A stretch of 8,433 nucleotides of DNA from Clostridia bacterium. Its GTDB lineage: Bacteria > Bacillota_A > Clostridia > Oscillospirales > Acutalibacteraceae. The notes below the pieces were generated by a model, which was not told where the DNA came from, searched no databases, and saw nothing but the letters and a program-made list of their open reading frames with translations. The stretch lies in NCBI GenBank assembly GCA_017549665.1, contig JAFYUD010000229.1, positions 1 to 8,433 on the forward strand, read 5' to 3'. The position numbers were made by a program, and so were the translations under genes. The first letter of the stretch is position 1. Each line of letters begins with the position of its first letter. Positions 1 to 6,038 of this stretch are shown here, in pieces.

Positions 1-969
1 GCGACAAATTCTACAGACGGAATTTTCCAGATACAGGCGAAAGCAGTTATCCTTGCAATGGGCTGCAGAGAGCGTTCAAAGGGCGCGCTTAATATCGCAG
101 GAAGCAGACCTGCCGGAATCTACAGCGCAGGTACTGCACAGAAATATGTTAATATCAAAGGCTATATGCCCGGTAAGAATGTTGTTATCCTTGGTTCCGG
201 CGATATCGGTCTTATCATGGCAAGAAGAATGACTCTTGAAGGTGCAGAAGTTAAGGTTGTATGTGAGCTTATGCCCTTCTCAGGCGGTCTTACAAGAAAT
301 ATCGTTCAGTGTCTTGATGACTTCGGTATTCCCCTCAGACTTTCAACAACAGTTATCGAAACACACGGTAAAGAAAGACTTGAAGGTGTCACAATCGCAA
401 AGGTTGACGACAGACTTCAGCCCATCCCCGGCACAGAAGAATACATCGAGTGTGACACACTTATGCTCTCAGTCGGTCTTATTCCCGAAAACGAGCTTAC
501 AAAGCAGGCAGGAATCGGTCTTGACAATGTAACAAGCGGTGCTATTGTTGATGAAATGCGTGAAACAGACCACGAAGGTATCTTTGCTTGCGGTAATGTT
601 CTTCAGGTACATGACCTTGTTGACTATGTTACACTTGAGTCTCAGATTGCAGGTGAAGGCGCAGCAAGATACATTCTCGGCAAGAATTCTGAAGAAAAGG
701 TTTATATAAACACAACTCCCGAAAACGGTGTAAGATACATCGTTCCTCAGAGAGTGAACATAAAGTCAAAGGAAGACGTGAAGCTTTACTTCCGTGTAGG
801 TGCTATCTACACAAACAGGAAGCTTACAGTTGAAGTTGACGGCAATGTAATTTCATCAAAGAAAAAGGTAAAGCTTGCTCCCGGTGAAATGGAAAATGTT
901 GTTATCCCTGCAGACATCCTTGCAACTCTCAACGAAAACAGCACTATAAAGGTCAGAGTGGAGGAATAA
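1..969 (+). CDS. NAD(P)/FAD-dependent oxidoreductase, 5'-truncated by window edge
   Basis: This is the C-terminal 322 codons of a pyridine nucleotide-disulfide oxidoreductase-type flavoprotein. The frame is open from base 1 (ATNSTDGIFQ...), so the ATG at base 58 is internal and the true start lies left of the window. Visible parts are the AKAVILAMGCRER segment that closes the first FAD-binding half, a full NAD(P)-binding Rossmann motif GSGDIG (bases 193-210), and the C-terminal FAD-contact motif GIFACGNVLQVHDLVDYV (from about base 577). A beta-rich tail of about 95 residues follows. There is no CxxC redox pair in the visible part, unlike thioredoxin reductases. Proteins of this class usually sit between a GlpA-like glycerol-3-phosphate dehydrogenase flavoprotein and a DUF1667 protein, and a DUF1667 gene follows here after 5 bases. 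The likely role is cytoplasmic electron transfer between NAD(P)H and the partner proteins; the substrate is not known from sequence. The family call is firm and the pathway is inference. Confidence 0.88.
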   Translation, partial: ATNSTDGIFQIQAKAVILAMGCRERSKGALNIAGSRPAGIYSAGTAQKYVNIKGYMPGKNVVILGSGDIGLIMARRMTLEGAEVKVVCELMPFSGGLTRNIVQCLDDFGIPLRLSTTVIETHGKERLEGVTIAKVDDRLQPIPGTEEYIECDTLMLSVGLIPENELTKQAGIGLDNVTSGAIVDEMRETDHEGIFACGNVLQVHDLVDYVTLESQIAGEGAARYILGKNSEEKVYINTTPENGVRYIVPQRVNIKSKEDVKLYFRVGAIYTNRKLTVEVDGNVISSKKKVKLAPGEMENVVIPADILATLNENSTIKVRVEE

Positions 970-974
970 GTAAT

Positions 975-1337
975 ATGAAAAAAGATATGACTTGTGTAGC
1001 CTGTCCTTTAGGCTGTCAGATTACAGTTGAAATTGAAAATAATGAAGTAATTTCAGTTACAGGCAATACCTGTAAGCGTGGCGACGCATACGCAAGAACT
1101 GAAGTTACAAACCCCGTCCGTTCAATCCATTCTACAGTAAAGGTCAACGGCGGTGAGCATCCCGTTGTTCCCTGTAAGACAAGCGGTCCCATCCCCAAGG
1201 GCGCAATCTTCGATGTTATGAAGGAAATCAACAAGGTTACTGTTGATGCACCTGTAAAAATCGGTCAGGTATTCATTGAGAATGTCTGCGGTACAGGCGT
1301 TGACATCGTTGCTACAAACAACGACGAAGGCAAATAA
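975..1337 (+). CDS. DUF1667 domain protein, small four-cysteine redox partner
   Basis: A 120-residue protein of the DUF1667 family. Its N-terminus carries C7-x2-C10-x3-C14 followed by C33 in GNTCKRGDAYA. This resembles the N-terminal [4Fe-4S] motif of molybdopterin oxidoreductases, so iron-sulfur or other metal binding is likely but unproven. C67 and C105 are additional cysteines. The rest is a small beta-rich domain (TNPVRSIHSTVKV, then PVVPCKTSGPIPKG), typical of the family, and the length is normal. It starts 5 bases after the flavoprotein stop. A GGAGG ribosome site at 960-964, inside the end of the upstream gene, lies 10 bases before the ATG, so the two are almost certainly co-transcribed and probably translationally coupled. 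The usual genomic partners are a GlpA-like dehydrogenase and the NAD(P)/FAD oxidoreductase seen here, suggesting a subunit or electron carrier of that complex. The exact reaction is unknown. Confidence 0.9.
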   Translation: MKKDMTCVACPLGCQITVEIENNEVISVTGNTCKRGDAYARTEVTNPVRSIHSTVKVNGGEHPVVPCKTSGPIPKGAIFDVMKEINKVTVDAPVKIGQVFIENVCGTGVDIVATNNDEGK

Positions 1338-1346
1338 AAAAACTGA

Positions 1347-1373
1347 GCCGCTGTGCAATATCAGCGGCTTTTT
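1347..1373 (+). terminator. Intrinsic terminator after the DUF1667 gene
   Basis: A perfect 7-bp GC-rich stem (GCCGCTG at 1347-1353 with CAGCGGC at 1362-1368), an 8-base loop and a T5 run (1369-1373) start 10 bases after the DUF1667 stop. It should end the flavoprotein/DUF1667 transcript. It sits directly upstream of the next co-directional gene, whose ribosome site begins 6 bases after the T run, so it may be partial or act as an intra-operon attenuator. Confidence 0.8.
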
Positions 1374-1390
1374 GCTATAGGAGAAACTGT

Positions 1391-2776
1391 ATGAAATCAT
1401 ACGAAATTGCAGCAGATATAAAGCCCACAGAACGACAGATAAAGTGGCAGGAAATGGGTTTCTATGCAATCATTTACTACGGCATGAACACTTTCACAGG
1501 TAGAGAAATCGGTGACGGCTTTGCCGTACCTGAAATGTTCTGTCCTGAAGAAATTGATACTGACGAGTGGGCAAACACTGCGAAGGATGCAGCAATGTCA
1601 GGTATCATTCTGACAGCAAAGCATTACGACGGCTTCTGCAACTGGCCGACTGAGACTACCGATTATTGCGTAAAAAGCTCAAACTGGCTTGACGGCAAGG
1701 GTGACCTTGTAAAAATGGTTGCAGAGTCAACCAAGAAAGCAGGTCTGAAATTCGGTATCTACTTCCCTGTCTGGGACAGACATGAAAAAAGCTTCAATAC
1801 AGATAAGTACAACGAATACCTTATAAATCAGGTTTCAGAGCTTACTGCAAATTACGGCAGCCTCTTTGAATTCATCATTGATGACAGATGTGATGACGAG
1901 ATGAGAATCGAAATCGATTATAAGTCAATTTACAGCGTAATCAGAAAAAATCAGCCTGACTGCGCAATCACATTCAGAGGTCCCGACGGCAGATGGCTCG
2001 GAAACAGCCGTTCAGTTTTGAGAAAAGAAGAATGGAGCTGTGTCCCTGCAAACTATTCATATGACGAAGACGGTACAATTCCCGTTTCAAGAAAAATGAA
2101 GAAAATCGGTCAGATGGAAAATGACATCGGATCAAGAAAATTCATTAAAAAGGAAACAGAATTCCGTTGGGCAGCCTGCGAAGTCAACTGTCACATGCGT
2201 CCTCACTGGTTTTACAGAAAAGATGACGACATGCTTGCAAAGACCAAGGACAAGCTTCTTGCTCTCTACATGAAAACTGCGGGCAGCAACTCAAATCTCA
2301 TGCTCGGACTTGCACCTGATAAGAGAGGACACCTTCTTGATCAGGAAATTCAGATTCTTCAGGCAACAGGACATGATCTTCAGGTTATTTTCGGCTATAA
2401 TCTGCTTATGGAAGGCAAGGTTTCTGCATCAAGTGAACTCAGTAAGCTTTACAAGGCTTCAAACACTGCTAAAGACGATGACACATTCTGGTCTGCAGCA
2501 GCTGATGACAAAAAGCCTGAGCTTATCATTACATTTGATAAAGAAGAAATGTTTGACAAAGTAGTTATAATGGAAAACATCCGTAACGGACAGAAAATTG
2601 AAGAATTTGAGGTTTTCTATGAAAACGAAAAAGGCAAATGGAAGAAATTTGCTGAAGGTACTGTAGTAGGCTACAAGAAGATTTGTGCTTACAAGCCTAC
2701 CGAGTCAAAAAGAGTTAAAATTGTATTCAAAAAATTCAGAAAAACTCCCGAAATCAGAATGATTCAGATAAATTAA
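1391..2776 (+). CDS. GH29-family alpha-L-fucosidase-like protein, divergent active site
   Basis: A 461-residue protein with the layout of GH29 subfamily B (alpha-1,3/1,4-fucosidase type): a catalytic barrel at about 10-330 and a discoidin/F5-8C-like beta sandwich at about 335-460 (SASSEL... FWSAA... LIITFDKEEMFDKVVIMENI). Family landmarks are GMNTFTGREIGDG (31-43), AKHYDGFCNWPT (76-87), KFGIYFPVWDRHE (120-132), NYGSLFEFIIDD (154-165), RWLGNS (201-206), EEWSCVPA (213-220) and RPHWFY (270-275). Asp164 aligns with the family nucleophile. Other pocket positions differ from the usual family residues: HFG is YYG at 29-31, KHHDG is KHYDG, WFDG is IIDD, and the Glu of GNE, which I believe is the acid/base in this subfamily, is Ser206. 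There is no signal peptide, so it is cytoplasmic. An AGGAGA site at 1379-1384, 6 bases before the ATG, supports the start. It may be a fucosidase of altered specificity, a hydrolase for another sugar, or inactive. Fold assignment is good; activity is doubtful. Confidence 0.85.
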   Translation: MKSYEIAADIKPTERQIKWQEMGFYAIIYYGMNTFTGREIGDGFAVPEMFCPEEIDTDEWANTAKDAAMSGIILTAKHYDGFCNWPTETTDYCVKSSNWLDGKGDLVKMVAESTKKAGLKFGIYFPVWDRHEKSFNTDKYNEYLINQVSELTANYGSLFEFIIDDRCDDEMRIEIDYKSIYSVIRKNQPDCAITFRGPDGRWLGNSRSVLRKEEWSCVPANYSYDEDGTIPVSRKMKKIGQMENDIGSRKFIKKETEFRWAACEVNCHMRPHWFYRKDDDMLAKTKDKLLALYMKTAGSNSNLMLGLAPDKRGHLLDQEIQILQATGHDLQVIFGYNLLMEGKVSASSELSKLYKASNTAKDDDTFWSAAADDKKPELIITFDKEEMFDKVVIMENIRNGQKIEEFEVFYENEKGKWKKFAEGTVVGYKKICAYKPTESKRVKIVFKKFRKTPEIRMIQIN

Positions 2777-2782
2777 AAAATG

Positions 2783-2815
2783 AAGTCTCTTGAAATCAAT
2801 CAAGAGACTTTTTTT
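2783..2815. terminator. Bidirectional terminator between convergent genes
   Basis: A perfect 10-bp stem (AAGTCTCTTG at 2783-2792 with CAAGAGACTT at 2801-2810) has an 8-base loop. It is followed by a T7 run on the + strand (2809-2815) and, on the - strand, by a T6 run corresponding to the A run at 2775-2780. It lies between the GH29 stop and the tcdA stop, and the + strand T run runs into the tcdA stop codon (2814-2816). It can serve both converging transcripts. Confidence 0.88.
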
Positions 2816-3524
2816 ATGCTAGATCTTTAAGAACTTCAGATGCAATTATGAGTCCTGCCACAGCAGGGACAATCGCATTGCTTCCGGGTGTCTGTCTTTT
2901 TCCTGAAACTTCATCATTATCCTTTATTGCAAAGGGAGTTCTTGCCTCTTCCTTCGAATAAATAACCTTCAGTTTCTTTATTCCGTTGTCTCTGCAGAGC
3001 TTTCGCATAACCCTTGCAAGCGGACAGACAGAAGTCTTGTTTATATCTGTTATCTCAAATGCTGTAGGGTCAAGCTTGTTTCCGGCCCCCATAGATGATA
3101 TAACAGGAACATTCAGGCTATAAGAACTTTTCACTATCGCAAGCTTACCACTGACAGTATCAATAGCATCAACAACGTAATCGTACTGAGAAAAATCAAA
3201 ATCACATATATTTTCAGGCAGTACAAACATATTAAATTTATTAACAACACAATCAGGATTTATATTTCTGATATGCTCTTCCATCACATCGACCTTCAGT
3301 TTTTCGACCGTCTCATGGGTAGCAATCAGCTGTCTGTTTATATTAGTCAGGGAAACAGTGTCGTTGTCAATTATATCAACAGTACCGATGCCGCTTCTTA
3401 CAAGGGCTTCAACAACATGACCGCCTACTCCCCCGATTCCGAAAACTGCAACTCTTGATTTTCTGAACTTTTCTACGGCATCATCACCGTACAGCATTCT
3501 TGTTCTTGCAAACTGATCTGACAT
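2814..3524 (-). CDS. tcdA: tRNA threonylcarbamoyladenosine dehydratase TcdA
   Basis: A 236-residue E1-like (ThiF/MoeB superfamily) ATP-dependent dehydratase. TcdA proteins convert t6A37 of ANN-decoding tRNAs to the cyclic form ct6A by adenylating and cyclising the threonyl carboxylate, in the cytoplasm. The sequence shows the N-terminal RTRMLYGDDAVEKFRKSRVAV segment, the nucleotide-binding GIGGVGG loop (29-35), the DNDTVSLTNINRQ motif (53-65) that contacts ATP, DAID (119-122), the SSMGAGNKLDPT segment (143-154) and Cys167 in SVCPLARVMRKL. The segment KRQTPGSNAIVPAVAGLIIASEV near the C-terminus is diagnostic of TcdA rather than MoeB or ThiF. There is no rhodanese domain. It is slightly shorter than the E. 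coli protein (268), lacking the hydrophobic C-terminal extension. The ATG has a weak GGTGAT ribosome site (3529-3534). A terminator separates it from the SDR gene upstream, so it is probably its own transcription unit. Confidence 0.93.
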   Translation of the reverse strand: MSDQFARTRMLYGDDAVEKFRKSRVAVFGIGGVGGHVVEALVRSGIGTVDIIDNDTVSLTNINRQLIATHETVEKLKVDVMEEHIRNINPDCVVNKFNMFVLPENICDFDFSQYDYVVDAIDTVSGKLAIVKSSYSLNVPVISSMGAGNKLDPTAFEITDINKTSVCPLARVMRKLCRDNGIKKLKVIYSKEEARTPFAIKDNDEVSGKRQTPGSNAIVPAVAGLIIASEVLKDLA

Positions 3525-3541
3525 TTAAATCACCATTGATA

Positions 3542-3570
3542 ATTTTACAATAAATAAAAGAAAAATGCAA
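3542..3570 (-). promoter_or_regulatory. Weak candidate promoter of tcdA
   Basis: Reading the - strand, TTGCAT (3570-3565), a 17-base spacer and TAAAAT (3547-3542) precede tcdA. The -10 box matches 5 of 6 consensus bases and the -35 only 3 of 6. The start point would fall near 3535, leaving a very short leader that begins at the ribosome site. The -35 box lies in the arm of the preceding terminator. It is plausible only because the terminator isolates tcdA from upstream transcription. Confidence 0.3.
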
Positions 3571-3593
3571 CAGCAATTATTACTGTTGCATTT
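3556..3593 (-). terminator. Intrinsic terminator after the SDR gene
   Basis: An 11-bp perfect stem (3563-3573 with 3583-3593) with a 9-base loop is followed on the - strand by a T-rich tract (T5-C-T4, plus-strand 3556-3565, partly in the stem). It begins about 9 bases after the stop of the SDR gene and separates it from tcdA. Confidence 0.85.
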
Positions 3594-3602
3594 ATATACT
3601 TA

Positions 3603-4616
3603 TTATTCGCCCTTCATGTCAAGGAGCTCCTGTGTGCCGTTGAAAGCATCAACAGAAAGCTTAACTGAATCGAAGATTGCAGACTTGATATCGTCTTCTG
3701 TAACACCAAGCTCTACACACCATTTCTTATCAATGAATGTGTTTCTGCACATGATTTCTGCAAGACCTACGGGATCAATACCACCCTGTACGCCCTTATC
3801 CTTGTACTGCTTTCTCATGTAAAGACCAAACACTTTGAAAGACCACTTGGGGATATTGATGATGCCTCTTGAAGGATCATCCATAGCTGAATGAACTATA
3901 CGAAGGAATTCATTCCATGTAAGGTTGTAGTAACCAACGGGAACTGCATTGCCGCCGACATTCTTCTCTGCTGCACCAACGATAACCTCAGCAACCTGAC
4001 GTACTGTTACCATTGTTGTACCACCCTTGGGATACATTGTGCAGGGCTTCATGCCTGCAAGCTGTTCAATAAGAATAACCCATACAGGCTTTCTTCCGGG
4101 CTGTGTGCCGAAGATGTAAGGAAGTTCAAGAACAGCAACGTCCATGCTTCCGTCCTGAGCGAAGCTTAATGCAACTTCTTCCTGCTCAATACGGCTTCTG
4201 ATATAGGGATGATGCTTTGTAAGCTCAAGTTCAGGCCACTCTTTTGCAAAGTATGCAAAGTATGAACCAAGAATAACTGAATGCTTGACACCGCACTTCT
4301 TAGCAATTGTAAGAAGTCTTCTGACGGGATCAATATTATACTTCTTGTAAGCTTCGTAAACGGGAGCGGGGAATTCAACTCTTTCGTCAACACCTGCTGC
4401 AAATACAAATGTATCGCAGTCTGCCATGAGTTCTGCCATTTCCTCGTCTGTCTTCTCAAGATAGTTAGCAAAAACTATTTCCATTTCAGGAGCAAGAGGA
4501 GCACCTTCGGGAAGAGGAGGAAGAGCAAGAGTCTTGACTGAATGACCTCTGTCAATAAAGAGCTGTGCTGCAGCAGAACCGAGAAGTCCTGTACCGCCAA
4601 TCATAAAAACTTTCAT
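3603..4616 (-). CDS. NAD(P)-dependent SDR-family epimerase/dehydratase-like protein
   Basis: A 337-residue extended short-chain dehydrogenase/reductase-fold protein, soluble and cytoplasmic. The N-terminal Rossmann motif is MKVFMIGGTGLLG, with the glycine loop GGTGLLG at 7-13. Other landmarks are VFAAGVDERV (71-80), VILGSYFAYF (114-123, with Ser118 in the usual Ser/Thr region), PYIRSR (137-142) and LELPYIFG (163-170). In active extended SDRs the catalytic motif is YxxxK; here Tyr138 is followed by Arg142, so the lysine is conservatively replaced. This suggests an atypical SDR, perhaps a cofactor-binding or isomerase type. The ATG at 4616 is preferred over an upstream in-frame GTG at 4625 because the purine-rich AAGAAG stretch is spaced correctly only for the ATG, and the protein then starts right at the Rossmann strand. 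It has its own promoter and a terminator on each side, so it is monocistronic. The substrate cannot be read from the sequence. Confidence 0.85.
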   Translation of the reverse strand: MKVFMIGGTGLLGSAAAQLFIDRGHSVKTLALPPLPEGAPLAPEMEIVFANYLEKTDEEMAELMADCDTFVFAAGVDERVEFPAPVYEAYKKYNIDPVRRLLTIAKKCGVKHSVILGSYFAYFAKEWPELELTKHHPYIRSRIEQEEVALSFAQDGSMDVAVLELPYIFGTQPGRKPVWVILIEQLAGMKPCTMYPKGGTTMVTVRQVAEVIVGAAEKNVGGNAVPVGYYNLTWNEFLRIVHSAMDDPSRGIINIPKWSFKVFGLYMRKQYKDKGVQGGIDPVGLAEIMCRNTFIDKKWCVELGVTEDDIKSAIFDSVKLSVDAFNGTQELLDMKGE

Positions 4617-4650
4617 TTGTCGCACTTCTTTCTTTTTTGTATTCTTATAT

Positions 4651-4679
4651 ATAATAAATTAAATGGTTCCGTTTATCAA
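4651..4679 (-). promoter_or_regulatory. Sigma-A-type promoter of the SDR gene
   Basis: On the - strand, TTGATA (4679-4674), exactly 17 bases, and TATTAT (4656-4651) each match 5 of 6 consensus bases. The predicted start is near 4644, giving a leader of about 28 bases to the ATG at 4616. The -35 box lies across the loop and inner stem of the terminator hairpin of the preceding gene. Confidence 0.65.
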
Positions 4680-4697
4680 GCCATAAACGGAACCATT
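4662..4697 (-). terminator. Long hairpin terminator after the secreted EEP-like gene
   Basis: A perfect 15-bp inverted repeat (4662-4676 with 4683-4697) with a 6-base loop begins about 28 bases after the stop of the secreted protein gene. The downstream tract on the - strand (ATTTAATTTATTATATA) is AT-rich rather than a clean T run. Termination is therefore likely but may be incomplete, and the hairpin may also stabilise the 3' end of the message. Confidence 0.72.
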
Positions 4698-4724
4698 AAC
4701 ATTTTATTTACATTTAACTAACAA

Positions 4725-5975
4725 TTACTTAAAAAGATTCTGGAAGAAGTAACCGATTGCTTTGATAATGTTTGCAATTGAGTTAAGGAATCTTACAAGC
4801 CATGTCTCATCAGTATCAACATTCTTGTCAGTATCCTCATTGCCGTAATCAAAAGTCTTTTCAACGATTTCAAATCTGATCTGAGCAATAGCAGCCTTGT
4901 GGTCTGAAAGAGCACCTGATGTAAGATCAATTTCAGAAAGAGAACCTATGAAATCAGCGTATGTGAAGTTTGCAAGTGAAAGATCAATACCGTTACCGTC
5001 TGCATAAAGAACTCTTTCAACAGAGTCGTAATGACCGTATGCCTGTTCAACAGTAAGCTCTGTTGTCATTGCATAGTCATAATATGCATCGTATGTATCG
5101 GAATCCTCTTCAATTGCTTCAATTGTAGAAACAGCCCATGCGTCGTTAAGGTCTGCACCTTCAACAAGGAGTTTGATCATACCGTTGTCTGCATATACTG
5201 TATCTTCCTGGCAAAGAGGTGCATAGAAGTTACCGAGAACGATAACTGCATGGCCATAAGTACCGCTGGCTTCATCATACTTTGAGTACTTCTTCATGAA
5301 AGCTGCAAGCTGTTCAAGCTGTGCCTGTCTTGCTTCAACTGAAGATTCATGCTCGTCAGTGCTTACGTTGTAGATATCTACGAAGTAACCGTCAGCAATC
5401 TCAATTGATGTAACAACAAAACCTGTATCATAAAGAAGGGGTGTACCGTTATCAAGTCTGTGGTCTGACTTTTCCCACTTCTGTCTGTATGTGTTATAGA
5501 TAGCATACTTAGAATAGATACCAAGACCGTCGCCGCCTGCAAGAGTCTGATGACGTTCAATAACTTCGGGCTCTGTACCGAGGATTGAATCCACAATACC
5601 GCCGATTGATTCAGTATCAACTTCTGCTGTAACATTCGCATAGTTTGTCATTGAGCCTACGAAAATCTCGTGGAACTCGGGAACATCAACACCAATGGGA
5701 TAATCTTCCCATCTGATATCAAAATCTTCCTGAGTAGCAACAACATCACAACCGATTGCATTTACAACTGAACCGATAACTGCAACGTCAAGTACTGCAA
5801 CAGCCTGATCAATAACGTCATTGAGACGGATACTGTTAAGGTCGTAACTCATTACCTCCAGCATCCCCTTTTCACCGATATGCTTGTCGTCGGCAGCACT
5901 GACACCGATACCTGCACAAGATGCAACCATTATCAGAGAAAGAGCTACGCAAAGAAGCTTCTTAATTTTATGCAT
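4725..5975 (-). CDS. Secreted endonuclease/exonuclease/phosphatase-fold protein, probably inactive
   Basis: A 416-residue exported protein. The signal peptide is MHKIKK plus a hydrophobic core (7-19) with likely cleavage at VSA27-ADD; VASC at 17-20 also fits a lipobox, so a lipoprotein is possible. The mature part follows the EEP (DNase I-like) pattern: LEVMSYDLN (39-47), DVVATQED (77-84), GDGLGIYSKYAI (148-159), YFVDIYNVSTDE (197-208), VIVLGNFYAP (244-253), VERVLYADGNGIDL (319-332) and LSDHKAAIAQIRF (356-368). Active EEP enzymes carry an Asn in the first motif (here Asp45), a His after YN (here Ser205) and GDxN (here GNFY, 248-251). Glu83 and the final SDH remain. With so many catalytic positions changed it is probably a pseudoenzyme, perhaps a binding protein. 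An Asp/Thr-rich linker (about 376-391) leads to an amphipathic tail (WLVRFLNSIANIIKAIGYF and on). The ribosome site GAAGGTGAT (5979-5987) is strong, and a consensus promoter lies just upstream. Confidence 0.8.
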   Translation of the reverse strand: MHKIKKLLCVALSLIMVASCAGIGVSAADDKHIGEKGMLEVMSYDLNSIRLNDVIDQAVAVLDVAVIGSVVNAIGCDVVATQEDFDIRWEDYPIGVDVPEFHEIFVGSMTNYANVTAEVDTESIGGIVDSILGTEPEVIERHQTLAGGDGLGIYSKYAIYNTYRQKWEKSDHRLDNGTPLLYDTGFVVTSIEIADGYFVDIYNVSTDEHESSVEARQAQLEQLAAFMKKYSKYDEASGTYGHAVIVLGNFYAPLCQEDTVYADNGMIKLLVEGADLNDAWAVSTIEAIEEDSDTYDAYYDYAMTTELTVEQAYGHYDSVERVLYADGNGIDLSLANFTYADFIGSLSEIDLTSGALSDHKAAIAQIRFEIVEKTFDYGNEDTDKNVDTDETWLVRFLNSIANIIKAIGYFFQNLFK

Positions 5976-6005
5976 AAAATCACCTTCATTTTAATATTCT
6001 AACTA

Positions 6006-6034
6006 ATTATATCATTGTAAGATATATTTGTCAA
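6006..6034 (-). promoter_or_regulatory. Perfect-consensus sigma-A promoter of the secreted EEP-like gene
   Basis: On the - strand the sequence reads TTGACA (6034-6029), exactly 17 bases, then TATAAT (6011-6006). All 12 bases match the sigma-A consensus with ideal spacing. The start point should fall near 5999, giving a leader of about 24 bases that contains the GAAGGTGAT ribosome site. The -35 box begins 4 bases past the mltG stop codon. No terminator lies between mltG and this gene, so read-through from mltG is also possible. Confidence 0.88.
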
Positions 6035-6038
6035 TATC

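Noticed and set aside
58..969. ATG at 58 as the start of the flavoprotein
   Set aside because: The frame is open to base 1 and the upstream residues continue the FAD-domain motif (AKAVILAMGCRER), so the gene simply runs in from the left.
1122..1469. Open frame on the - strand across the DUF1667/GH29 junction
   Set aside because: It is antisense to two clear genes and a terminator, has no recognisable motif and no ribosome site.
4617..4625. GTG at 4625 as the start of the SDR gene
   Set aside because: The purine-rich ribosome-binding stretch directly abuts it, while the ATG at 4616 is correctly spaced and begins right at the Rossmann strand.
1391..5975. Three nearby proteins with altered catalytic residues (GH29, SDR, EEP) as one system
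   Set aside because: They have different strands, promoters and compartments, with nothing in sequence linking them, so this is more likely coincidence.
6021..6038. GATAT-N8-ATATC inverted repeat over the -35 box as an operator
   Set aside because: Only five AT-rich base pairs per arm, which is expected by chance in such sequence.
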